Positions 39,150 through 50,680 of a DNA stretch of 64,000 nucleotides are shown here, in pieces. The stretch spans positions 345,197-409,196 of the forward strand of contig MEHQ01000067.1 in NCBI GenBank assembly GCA_008828725.1. Reading direction: 5' to 3'. The notes beneath the pieces are model-generated. The model had not been told where the DNA came from. It did not search any database and saw only the letters and a program-made list of their open reading frames with translations. Position numbers and translations under genes: made by a program. The DNA comes from Saccharina japonica (Eukaryota; Sar; Phaeophyceae; Laminariales; Laminariaceae). Numbering within the stretch: the first letter of the stretch is position 1; each line of letters begins with the position of its first letter.

Positions 39150-41170
39150 GTGCCACAGGTTATTGTCCATCCACGTTTGGCTACCAAGCCTCGAAACTGC
39201 TGCGGCAAGTGCGGGAGGTTCCTCGTGCCGTAGCGGTCTCGACCTTGTTGCCGAACTTCTCCGTGTAGAATATCACACGCTCATCGAGCATATGCGCCCC
39301 CGTGTCGCCAAGGGAAATACTGTGCTCCTCGTGGAGCACTCTAACGACGCGAATGCCAGACGATACCCCGGGCACAAACGTAACATCTCCGACGGTCACT
39401 TCTACGCCCTCACTACAATGCATGACCATATCAATGCACCCGAAATACTCCATCTATATGGTATTACCGTCACAAAGTAATGAAGTACTTCTTGTCTATA
39501 CCAGGGAACCCTATTATCGTGGAAAGAGAAAGTAGAATCGCCCATGCAGCAGATTGAGGTAGATCAAACTTTAATACGAATTAAACTCCCAGGTCTTGTA
39601 GGTCTCACGGACCACCCCCAACAGAAACGGCCAAGAGACGCTAAAGGCCTCATGACGGTGAGCAGCCCTTTACCCTGTTTCGCAATTCTCGCTGGTTTTT
39701 GGTGGTCAATCATCACGAAACGTGGTCCACCGTCGTAGGCTCCTACATCCATTGGCTTTGGCTGTTCCTGCGCTCCACCACTCCCACGCCATTCGCAACC
39801 CTACGGCTGTGCTTTACCGCCCTCATGCCACGCATCCCCCCCTCGCTGTGATCCACCGCCCTCGTGCTATCCACCACCCCACTGCTATACTCCGCCGCCT
39901 GTACAGCCTTCGTCCTACTCGTTGCCCGCACTTCACCAACGCCATCTCCGTGCATTACCATGCCTTCATGCGGCTGTGGACAACGCGGCACACCAACGAC
40001 TCCACTAAACGCCGCCGGCGTCTTAGCTTGTGGTACGCTGCTGCAGGTATGCTGAGGAGGTTCTGGCGCCTAGATGATAGCTGCAACTCCCTGGAACGCT
40101 GAAGAAGGGCCATATAAAAAGGGTACCTGTATGGTGGTGATGTTGGCTTGCATACGGGTGGGCAGGGCAATGCGGCACTGCCTAGCCATGCGACCGTAGG
40201 CTCCACGAGCACTGCATGCCCCCCCGCCAAAGTGTTCGGCGCTCTGCAAATCGCGACCTTCTGACTGAGCTTACCACCCCCCTCGCACTCGTACACTCCC
40301 TACACCGACGCCCCTGGAGACCGAGGGGACCCCGGCTGGTACTACCCGTGTTGTGCCGTGCTACCGCTGTTGATGCTGCTACTGCTGAGGTTGGTGCCAC
40401 TGCTGGTATCGCTGGCATCCACTGCCGCGCTTCCACTGTTGGCAAACAACTCCATGCTACTGCTGCTACTGCTACTGCCTTGCGCCTTTATTTCGTTGCT
40501 GGTCCGGCAACCCGACACCTGCATGCTGCTGCAGATGACCCGCCCATCCTTGCTACCTCTGCTGCTGGTGCTGCCCGGCACCCCCATATTACCTTTGCTT
40601 CTACTACTCGGTGGCTTCATACCACTGCCGTTGCTGCTGCTGCTACTGATAGCTGCTGCCTCCAACCACCCCCCAACCGCTCTTTTCCTGAAACCCCCTC
40701 GCCATCGGTGAGAGCGTGCGGATCTATGAGCGGCGGTGTAGGCGCTAACACGATCGCCGCTAGCTTCCGAGCCTTCAGTGCCATGTTATTGTGGTTACCG
40801 GAGAAGGTGTGGGAAGCTTCTTTATGCCCAAGCGCGTGATGACAGGCCGAATGAAGCTTGTCGCTGCTCCACGTCGTCAATCTCAGAGGGAAAACGACGT
40901 GCGACCAGGCGAACAACCTTGCGGCCTGGCGCTTGGATGTCTGAAGTGGAGAATGCATCATGCTTCCCTTCGTCACGAGCAAACAACAGTTTCAACTCCT
41001 GATCGCTCTGTATCGCGACGTTCTCCTAGTATTTCTCCAAGTAATCCCTCTCGGCACTACGTTGCGGCGAAAACGAATGCATCACATTCTTCCATGCTTC
41101 CTCAACTAACCCAGCGACATACATCCTTCCTTCGACAGGCTGTCTTTGCATCGCTTTCATCATAAACCCG
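39150..41170 (-). pseudogene. Ty1/copia-type gag-pol relic
   Basis: Read on the minus strand from 41160 downward: MMKAMQRQPVEGRMYVAGLV, then EAWKNVMHSFSPQRSAERDY is a copia-type capsid (UBN2-like) segment. A Ser/Gln-rich linker follows, then a partial knuckle (YGRMARQC, about 40155-40195) close to the one in the LTR element at 12245. Finally, at 39453-39181, MEYFGCIDMVMHC, VEVTVGDVTFVPGVS and SISLGDTGAHML form the strand-rich segment that follows the protease in copia polyproteins. Stops and frame changes lie between all parts, and integrase and reverse transcriptase are not seen. Confidence 0.65.
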
Positions 41171-42682
41171 ATTTCTCCCATTCATCACCTCTCCCCTGCC
41201 CATGACGACAGATCAACAGATCGCGCTCCGGCATAAACCCAAAACCTCTTGCTATCTGAATGAGGTCGCTTGTTAAGTAGCAACCGCAGGTAGTCAATGG
41301 GGTTTTCGTATTTTTGTAATATATGTTTTTTCTTGAAGTTGGCATGGGCTGCTTTAGCTTGAACTTTTGTCTGGTTATACATACGTATGAACATCTCGAA
41401 ATTGTTGAAGGGGACGATGCATTTTCCTCTGGAGGATTTGTGGGTATTCCATCTTGGATTAGTGTGGCGACGACTCCGGGAGGGGAGAGTGTCTGGAAAC
41501 AAATGCTGGGAAAGGCCTCCTTTCCTGCGGACCCGCCCCCTTCCTGGGCAGCGAACAATCCATCCCAAGGAGGGCGCTTCTCCACCCCCCTCGCTGGCCG
41601 AGGGCTGCTGTGTGGGGCGGGCGTGGCTCGGTATGGCTCTCGGTCGCGGGCGGTCCGGTGGCGCACGGTAGCCGCGGGATACCGACATCGAAGCCCTGCA
41701 CCAACTCTCAGCCAAACGAATGTGTGCTACATTTATGTAATGCGTATGATATGACAAGAAACTGGCACATTTGATTGCCTAGTTCCTACCGGTATTCGAG
41801 GTCACCTCGAATATGCAAGACTGCTGTTGTTGTAATGATGTTGTGCCAGTGAGTAGGATAGCACCTTGTTTCTGTGTAGTAGGCTACTTCGAGTGACTCG
41901 GGTGGTACCATTGAGTGGTCACTCTGGACACAAACAGCGATTCATTAGGTTCACTTATTTTGGAGGCATTTTATGTTGCTGTCTCCGGTTCGATTATTAC
42001 ATCGTGACCAGTGTTCGGCTCACCGGTTAAAACCGGCTTTCAATAGCAAGTTTTCCCGGTTTTTCTCCGTTTGAGAATAATGCCTCATTATCCGGTTTTC
42101 TCCCCCCCCCCCCTAGGTGCCCACCTATAGTCACCATCTACGAATAACGATGATAACGATATGCCCTATCTGGGCAAACCCCGGTATATCATAAGACCTT
42201 TCGCGTTTCATGTTTATTCTCTAACGCTCCTTACACAGACAGTATGTCCCAAACAAAAACGCTCCGTTTACATGTATTTCGGACAGAATGGTAACCCTAT
42301 GTACTACATATACTTCGAAATATGACTTCAAGTTACTCCGAACTATAGGTAAGGACATAAACTACACTACTGCTGTAGGATGTTTATCATAAATATCATC
42401 TTGTATGGCACGTCTACGGGGCAGTGCTGTACTACTGTAACATCAACAATTCCTGCAATGGGTGGCTCGTGGGGCCTTGTGAGCTTGTGAGGGTGCAACT
42501 AAAAAAAGTGAGATCCTTACATGGCATGTATGTGCCTATATGCCAGGTATGCATCAATTCGAACTACATGTTAGCCCGGATTTTTTTGCAGGCGGGGTAT
42601 TCATAGACTGTTTGATAGGGTTTGGGTTGCGTGTAGTAATCACATAAACTGCTGTGCTTATGATTAATAGTTGGGAGTCACC
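41171..42682. other. Unassigned stretch
   Basis: A minus-strand frame stays open at 41757-41185, but I recognise nothing in it; its low-coordinate end abuts the copia relic and may be its leader. A C10 run is at about 42104. No gene is supported. Confidence 0.35.
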
Positions 42683-42912
42683 CCACGGTAGGGGCGCAGC
42701 AGAATTGTCTGAGCTCCTCACATGAGGAGCTCAATATGTCACCCGACGCATGACTTCGGAAACATTCGTTCGCGCAATCCGACTTAACCTTCCAATGCGC
42801 TAGTCCAAAAACAAATATACAAGTACACAATTAATAGCATCCGGTAGTTACCCACGTGAGAAGAACAACCGGTCAGAAAATTTTAAGCCTAAAAGCGGCA
42901 CCCCTACCGTGG
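42683..42912 (+). mobile_element. MITE family D copy
   Basis: 230 bp with perfect 12-bp inverted ends CCACGGTAGGGG / CCCCTACCGTGG. Near the left end is the palindrome GAGCTCCTCACATGAGGAGC. Confidence 0.85.
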
Positions 42913-43975
42913 AATTGGTCTTAGGGTGTGGCGAAGTGATTTACCGGTACAGAGTTTAGACTGACCTTATACTACACGAACGACTATCACCATCTTTCAC
43001 AATTGGAGCCACAAACAAATAGCCAGTCAGATGATGCAAAAACGAATGGGTGCAGAATTCCGCAAATTACCGCACGAAACAAACTTGAATAAACAGCCGA
43101 TTTTCCTTATATGGAGAATTGCCTTTTCGATGAGAAGGATGATCGAGTTTAGTACTTTGTTGTTTTCTACGAGTTGTATTTCGCTCGCAATAAAACATTA
43201 TCCTAGAGTGTATGTTCCTCGATGGTAGGTATCGATCCACAAAAAACAAATCGAAATCAACCTTGACAGGGGATGGGGAAAGGTTTATCAAGTCGTTTTC
43301 ATTACGGTGCACTTGGTTGAACTGGAGAGACAGGGTTTGGAAGGTTTGAGGCAGTAAGGAAGAAGACAATTTAGTACGGGGCTCTACTCGTGGTGTTGGC
43401 GAGCAAGGGTTTGGCACTGGAACGTCGGCGAATTGAGAGTAGAAAAATATATATATGAGCCTGGGCTTTTTGGTATTGGAAGTAAACACGTCGCACACAC
43501 GCCTTTCGTGTGAATGATATAGATCAGCAGTTTACGAAATGCCACAATAACTTCAAATATATATTATATGTACCATAAATCGGTTCTATAATCTAAATGT
43601 ATTTCGTACCAGATATTGCTGCCGTACATATGATACAATATGATAGAGAACGTAATGAATTATAGGTGCTTCTAAGTTTTACTCCATAACCTGTCCTCAC
43701 ACACCTCTTCTGCAAAATATAATACTGCTATTATTGTAATAAAATCGTCTGATTGACCACTATTTACTTGTTACAAACATTTTCCCCCCCAGAAACCCCC
43801 TGAAAATTCATACTAGATTTCAACATACCTCCTCCTGTCAACATGGTTGATTGGTTCACACCCCTGTCTCTATTTGTCCCCCCCCCGTCTCTATATATTT
43901 ATAGGTTGGGTTGGCGTCGGTTGGCAACGACGCTGTAAAACACGCCACTCGCTGCGTGAGCTAGACAACCAGGGT
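42913..43975. other. Unassigned stretch
   Basis: AT-rich, no recognisable gene. It ends at an undetermined base. Confidence 0.35.
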
Positions 43976-43976
43976 N
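43976..43976. other. Undetermined base at the inverted-repeat edge
   Basis: A single N directly before the outer end of the left arm of the large inverted repeat. Confidence 0.9.
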
Positions 43977-45099
43977 AAACGATATCTGGTATATTAAAAA
44001 ATTAAAAAAAGCAACAACAGCTGTAAGCTCAGGGGGCGCCGAGGATTTGGATATCATACACCTAACCCCCCCCCCCCCCCCGAGAGGCCGAAAAAAAAAA
44101 ATTAAGACAACTTTTTTTTTTTTTTTTCCGTGTACGAGTATACCTCGTGTATACTGGTGGTGTATCCGGTGTATCCAGCAGGGTGTATAGGTCAGTATCG
44201 GTGTATGTTTTATGTAACAGCTAGAACCGGAGAGATGCAAACCCTCGCATCAAGTCAAACAACGTACGAGTAACATCACATCTCCGACAGATAAGTACAG
44301 GATATTTACAGAAGCAGTAAGATTGTCTACTCGTACCAGGTGGTTCGTGCAACACGGCGTTCACGTCCCCACACGGAGCCAACATGAAACAACCCGAGCA
44401 ACGATTCGCAGTGTTCTACCAGGTTATACTGCTGTAGCGCCTGGTAGCGCCGGTCAAAAATAAATATTCTCCGCGCGTACAGCAGCAGTGCAGTATTAAG
44501 GAGGTACTATTAATAGTACTACTACTGTAGTACCGCCACGTAGGGCAGACCGGGGCAATTACTCGTACAAGTAGTGCTACCGAGATATAGTAGTATCGAG
44601 ATTGTGAGTAAAAGGGTCTACCCACACCAGTATGAATACGTGGCTCGTCTAAATACGGCATCCAAGTCCCCACCCAGAAACACACGAAGCAACGGCTTGC
44701 AATGTTCGACTGCTGCAGGTGCGGGAAGCGCTACGAGTACTGCTTGCTGCTGTAGTACCAAGATTCACCTGTGCGAGCAAGCATGCTGCTGCAGCTCGGT
44801 GGTAAGGCAAGGCAACATGGTTATATGAGGTACCACAGGTACGTACCGGTATATACGAGTATGATACCAGATACCAGGTACTCGTATACTCGAAGTATAC
44901 GATATAGGGCAGGGCGAGTATAGGGCATCAAGGCGTCGACCACTACTGGACTTGACTGGACTGATAAAGAGGCCCCGTCCGTCGCGACCTTCTTCAGGCA
45001 GTGCTTATCCATCCAAGCCTGTGGATCCCACGGCTCTTCGGGACCTTCTGGTCCGCCTTCGATCGAGCTCATACCTCCTTTGTACCGCTCACTACTCTC
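43977..45099. repeat. Large inverted repeat, left arm
   Basis: 1123 bp, the near-exact reverse complement of 45181-46299. Examples are AACGATATCTGGTATATT at the outer edge and CCGCTCACTACTCTC at the inner edge. The arms differ at scattered bases and in homopolymer lengths. Confidence 0.9.
44821..45072 (-). other. Mirror open frame, left arm
   Basis: 83 residues starting MSSIEGGPEGPEEPWDPQAW. The first 40 residues look protein-like and the rest resembles translated short repeats. The right arm has the same frame. I recognise no family. Confidence 0.2.
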
Positions 45100-45180
45100 T
45101 TTTTTCCTGCAATTCTCGAACAAGCCGAGCAGGAGATACGAATTCCTCCTCCGATATATGTAGCTTGTTTGTTGTTTTGA

Positions 45181-46299
45181 GAGAGTAGTGAGCGGTACAA
45201 AGGAGCTATGAGCTCGATCGAAGGTGGACCAGAAGGTCCCGAAGAGCCGTGGGATCCACAGGCTTGGATGGATAAGCACTGCCTGAAGAAGGTCGCGACG
45301 GACGGGGCCTCTGTATCAGTCCAGTCAAGTCCAGTAGTGGTCGACGCCTTGATGCCCTATACTCGCCCTGCCCTATATCGTATACTTCGAGTATACGAGT
45401 ACCTGGTATCTGGTATCATACTCGTATATTCCGGTACGTACCTGTGGTACCTCATATAACCATGTTGCCTTGCCTTACCACCGAGCTGCGGCAGCATGCT
45501 TGCTCGCACAGGTGAATCTTGGTACTACAGCAGCAAGCAGTACTCGTAGCGCTTCACGCAGCTACAGCAGTCGAACATTGCAAGCCGTTGCTTCGTGTGT
45601 TTCTGGGTGGGGACTTGGATGCCGTATTTAGACGAGCCACGTATTCATACTGGTGTAGGTAGACCCTTTTACTGCGGTACAATCTCGATACTACTATATC
45701 TCGGTAGCACTACTTGTACGAGTAATCCCCGGTCTGCCCTACGTGGCGGTACTACAGTAGTAGTATTAATAGTACCTCCTTAATACTGCACTGCTGCTGT
45801 ACGCGCGGAGAATATTTATTTTTGACCGGCGCTACCAGGCGCTACAGCAGTATAACCTGGTAGAACACTGCGAATCGTTGCTCGGGTTGTTTCATGTTGG
45901 CTCCGTGTGGAGACGTGAACGCCGTGTTGCACGAACCACCTGGTACGAGTAGACAATCTTACTGCTTCTGTAAATATCCTGTACTTATCTGTCGGAGATG
46001 TGATGTTACTCGTACGTTGTTTGACTTGATGCGAGGGTTTGCATCTCTCCGGTACTAGCTGTTACACAAAACATACACCGATACTGACCTATACACCCTG
46101 CTGGATACACCGGATACACCACCAGTATACACGAGGTGTACTCGTACACGGAAATAAGAAAATAAGAAAAGTGGTAAAAACAATTTTTTTTCGGCCTCTC
46201 GGGGGGGGGTTAGGTGTATGATATCCAAATCCTCGGCGCCCCCTGAGCTTACAGCTGTTGTTGCTTTTTTTTAATTTTTTAATATACCAGATATCGTTT
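45181..46299. repeat. Large inverted repeat, right arm
   Basis: 1119 bp mirror of the left arm, separated from it by 81 bp (45100-45180). Confidence 0.9.
45208..45459 (+). other. Mirror open frame, right arm
   Basis: The same 83-residue frame as 45072-44821 with two differences (Val for Leu at residue 36, Ser for Thr at residue 75). The two frames diverge from a shared centre. Confidence 0.2.
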
Positions 46300-46311
46300 T
46301 TTTCTTTAATT

Positions 46312-46412
46312 TTTTTATCCCATGTAGTATCTTCGCACTTCTGTCTCTCTCCCCCCCTAGTCGTATAACTCAGATCCGGGGTCACAAAGTAGGCCCCTCT
46401 CCCTCCTCCTAA
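46312..46412 (-). mobile_element. SINE 3' fragment
   Basis: The plus strand reads ATCCCATGTAGTATCTTCGC, then TCAGATCCGGGGTCACAAAG and CTCCCTCCTCC, the tail and body of the SINE in reverse. Confidence 0.75.
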
Positions 46413-47728
46413 GCTGATTTGCATATCAGGGTTTGTTTCTGGTCTCCTTGCGTCATTCGTTATTTGTATTACTGTAGTTTCATTTCATTATTCGTTGTTT
46501 AATTCCTTTCTGTTTTTGGATTTCTGGTACTACTCGTACTACTGGCTGTATGGCCTGTTGGTGTCGTCGTTGTGTCCTCCTACCTGGTACATGTATACAT
46601 ACGGCAGTATAACTGGAGTTCGTTCTTCTATTTCAGCAGTTTGAGATTAACCAGTGGCCCCACCTCCCGCGAGGGCTGGTGGGACCACCCGTCGCGAATA
46701 AGGAGTGTAGGATCATTTTCTTAGTTTACGACCTATTCATACGAGTAGTCGTCGTAACATGATCATGTATACATCTATCTCTCTTTCGGTGACGTGGGTT
46801 CGTGGGATAAACGTAGTCGTTTTCTAGTACAACTGGACTGCCCGAAACATGGTGTCTCCCCAAGTTCTCCCCCCGTTCTCTCTGTTTCTCTTGGTGAAGC
46901 TTGCAAAACGTTTAGACTGGCTGAGTGGGGAGACACTACGAGTACTACTGCTGGCAACACTGCCTCTTTGATGGGACAGGGGCTGCGGTATTCTGGGGTC
47001 GTTCCTTGCTCCAGTTCTGATAATACGTTGGCTTTCCGCTTGCTGTAACCGTTCGTTCGCGGGTTTACATTTGTTTTTTTTTCTATGCACAGCAGCAGTC
47101 CGTTGATCACAGAATTTGTAATCTCTCTAGGATTAGGAACAGGACAGACACTGGGTTCACTGATTTATATAATGCATAATAACTACTGTATATCCTATGG
47201 TTGGGTAGAAATAACGGCTTTACGAAATATGTGCAGACAAAATCCACGCAATCTTGAAAATCTCGGCGACCGGGGGGGGGAGGGGGGTGTACTTCATTTT
47301 CTTGCATTGCCGTAGTCGTATGGCCATAGACCCTGGCACCTCTACAACGAATGTCGGGACGGAGCATGCCGGGATTTCACCGACCAGGCAGCAGACATTC
47401 ATTATTGCTAATAGCACCAAGCGCGAAGCGCCGTGACGTGTTGGGCGAGTCGCATAGGGGGGGGCTCTTTTCTGCGTACAAAACGAGAGGGGTGACACCC
47501 GAGGCCCGAGACGTATTATATACATAAATGTCGAGTTATATATATAGGACACGAGTGACTTCGTACACTATTTATATACTGCTGTACGTACCAGAACATC
47601 GGAGAAACAACCAGGCGCGGACAAACAAGGGTCTCAAAACTTCGATCATATATATGCATACACTTGATACTATTAATACTGCTGTACGAGTACGTACATA
47701 CAGTAGTTAGTATTAATAGTTGAATGAT
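46413..47728. other. Unassigned stretch
   Basis: 47095-47160 contains a decayed match (GATTAGGAACAGGACAGACA) to the dispersed repeat at 50685-51170 in reverse. A G-run is at about 47272-47287. No gene is recognised. Confidence 0.35.
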
Positions 47729-47803
47729 ACCCGGATCTGAGTTACGACCAGGAAGGAGAGAAAGGAAGGGCGAAGATATAAATGGGATGGACAAAAACAA
47801 AAA
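47729..47803 (+). mobile_element. SINE tail fragment
   Basis: CCCGGATCTGAGTTACGACC to AAATGGGATGGACAAAAAC. Only the last 75 bp is present. Confidence 0.75.
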
Positions 47804-48290
47804 ATGATGTGTATCGTAGACTTGGCATCAAGAATACTAGCGGATATCCGGAGTTTTCCCAGTAAGATACCCTCTGTCCATATATTCCATTTTATTTTCC
47901 GGTGAATTTTTAACTTTAAGATTTCCGGAATCTTTGGAATACACCCCGGAGGCCGTGGGGCCCGTTCGTATGATATGATATGATACGTTCATCATGCAGA
48001 ACTGGGCTCAACTTCTGCTGTCAAATATCATCACCGGAAATAGATACTGCTGTAACAGCAGTAGTAGTGCAAAAGTGTTGTGGTGGCCGTTTCCTCAGTT
48101 TTTCCGGTATGTATTTTTTCAGGCTGGCACATGTATATACCTGGTATAATAATACCAGGGCTATATGTGTGTGCCAGTCTGAAAAATCGACACTATACTA
48201 CTGCTACTGCAACCGGCACTACTCGGGTTTTGGTGGCTGTATCATACACGTTTACTTTTCTCGTGTGGAAACGAAAAGTGTGCCAGCCAA
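47804..48290. other. Unassigned stretch
   Basis: No gene is recognised. Short words such as TACTGCTGTAACAGCAGTA (48044) form small hairpins. Confidence 0.35.
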
Positions 48291-48301
48291 TAAAACGGGC
48301 G

Positions 48302-48383
48302 TCCACCTCTTGTACTACTGCGGCAACCGGCGCGACTCAGTCCACCTCTTGTACCACTGCGGCAACCGGCGCGACTCAACTGT
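48302..48383. repeat. 41-bp tandem duplication
   Basis: TCCACCTCTTGTACTACTGC and CGGCAACCGGCGCGACTCA follow each other twice with one substitution. Confidence 0.9.
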
Positions 48384-49904
48384 CACTGCTGAGGGATCGC
48401 ACTATTAATATTAATACTTCATACCCACCATCGGGTACCAGGTATATATCTTTTGTAACGGCGTTGCCCCGTCTCTACGTATCATAGATATGTATGCCGA
48501 GAAAGATCCACTATCATCCTTTGTCCACCCCTCCCGAGAAGTCTGCCTTCTGAAAACATAAAGATCCGACGCCTGCGGTGTATTTATCAAAACCTGAATT
48601 TTTGCGGTGCTCCAGACCGTATAACATCTCGCGCCCCTTGCTACAGCCAGTACGTACCGGTATACACTCCGAACGAGTCGGAGTCTAGACGTCTTCTTCG
48701 TCGTAGACCACAGGTTTTCTAATACCCCACCACCCCACCACCCATACCAGGAAATATCCACCACCCACCACACACAGCAGCAGGTACAGCAGCAACCACC
48801 CACCCATCTCACTCACTTCTTGTCATCAACGCCATCACCACGAGCCAGCACAGAAGATACACTACCGACACGCAACAACACGAATAGCAGGAAGGAGGTG
48901 AGACCACGCCAGCATGCCTCGCTCACTACAAGTTACTTGCAGTCTTTTTGTATACATGATGATATGATACAGCAGTTGTTCATAGTCCATGTTCTACCGG
49001 CCGCAGGCTACGTAAGGATGTGTGGTAGGGTTCCGGACCTGTGCTTGTGTCACCACACTGGAATTTCCTCGGAGGGAGGACCACCAAAAACTATTAATAG
49101 CATGCATATCATACCATGCGTTGGCCTGTGTTTTGCGACACGCAGTAGTCGGTATCGCCGGTTTGTAATACGTTCGTGTGTAGGTACAGTAGTGGCGATG
49201 CTACAGTAGTGTCGTTGATTTCATGTGTATGCCATACTGCTATACTGCTTCCTGTCTGTCGTGTCTCGTGCACTGAGGATCGTGTGGTGCCTTATTAAAG
49301 TATATCCCTTATGCATCACAACATGGCACCTACTTCTAAGCACTACTGTACATACAGCTATTATATTACATTAATAATAGAACTACCCCTGTTCTGTTGT
49401 TGTTTGGTTGTTGTGGGAATATTCCTCGTGCACGTGGGTTCATCGCCCCAACTCACCGCCGCCGTGTCTCGTCCATGGAGCCGAGGCACCTACTGTAATA
49501 CTGCAGCAGTATCTATCCGTTGTTGTGGTTGCCATTGTTGTTGTTGTTGTTGTTGTTGGCGGTGTTGGTGGTGGCGGTGGTGCAACAGTTGTGGGATTTC
49601 TGCTAGTAGCCTCAACACCACCAACCCCGCCGTGCCTCATTCATGATGCTGGTCTATTTACTATGAGAAAACACCTCCGTTGTATGTAGATGATATAGCC
49701 TATACGATAGGATACATTTGCACCTAATATATATTCTGGCATACAGCTGATAGCTGGACTACATAATGCAGTGCATTGACGGGTGGGCGTGATACGTCTG
49801 TTTCCTGAGGTGTTTTCCGCCACTCACTCGATCCAATGTCGTTGGAGCCTTAACCGCTGAGTGAAGTCTTTCCGTGGGCATGAACTATTATTGTTGTACG
49901 AAGG
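48384..49904. other. Unassigned stretch with simple repeats
   Basis: CCACCACCC-rich at 48726-48805 and GTTGTTGTT/GGTGGCGGTGG at 49520-49585. No gene is supported. Confidence 0.35.
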
Positions 49905-50025
49905 ACAACCTTAAATAGGACCAAACATGGTTATTAATAGGAACAGTAGGGAAACCTACAGATTTTTGCCTGTCACCGAATTATAGGTCCCCTATAATTA
50001 CTACGGTTCCCCCTAATGGATTGTG
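49905..50025. mobile_element. MITE family A copy, diverged
   Basis: AACCTTAAATAGGACCAAAC at the left, ATTATAGGTCCCCTATAATT and TACGGTTCCCCCTAAT at the right. Confidence 0.55.
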
Positions 50026-50342
50026 GCGGCGAGGGAAGGTGATGTGAGAACAACATAAATAAATATCGAAGCTAAAAAGCTAAAAAACTACCAGATATTA
50101 TACTAATAACAGATATCTATGTGTCATACATATAAACAACTTTCTCGTGACGCAAATACATTGTTGTTGTGGAAGTGTTCTGAAGCAAACAGCTTAATGA
50201 TGCTGCGGTCTGTCCTCTCGCGCTACTCGTAAACAGAGATATAGATGATGGCGTGACGCCACTGAAATTGCTTTCCGTAGCTAGGCCCTCGAACGCGAGC
50301 CCTGGGTCCCGGCGCAAATACGTGTGCCTAGCTTTTCCAACA

Positions 50343-50344
<2 letters not shown>

Positions 50345-50396
<52 letters not shown>
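50345..50396. repeat. (CT)26 run
   Basis: Uninterrupted CT dinucleotides. Confidence 0.95.
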
Positions 50397-50400
<4 letters not shown>

Positions 50401-50680
50401 AAACGTCGCTGTGCTTTCCCGCCTCCAGCATGCGTAATGCCACAAACAGTAGTAGTAGCTATACCCCCCCCCCCCCATATGGATACGCTCATCGCCGCAG
50501 GAGCACGGCCAAAACACCACAAACTTAAACGAGTACTTGCATTTTCTTGTAGTAGTATGATATCTGGTACAGCAAGCAGTATATACTCGTTCGTCGTTTG
50601 TTTGTCGTCATACATTTATATCATCTCCCACAAGAAGTGGCGGACAAACAACTACTACTACTACTGACGACTTACTTGTA

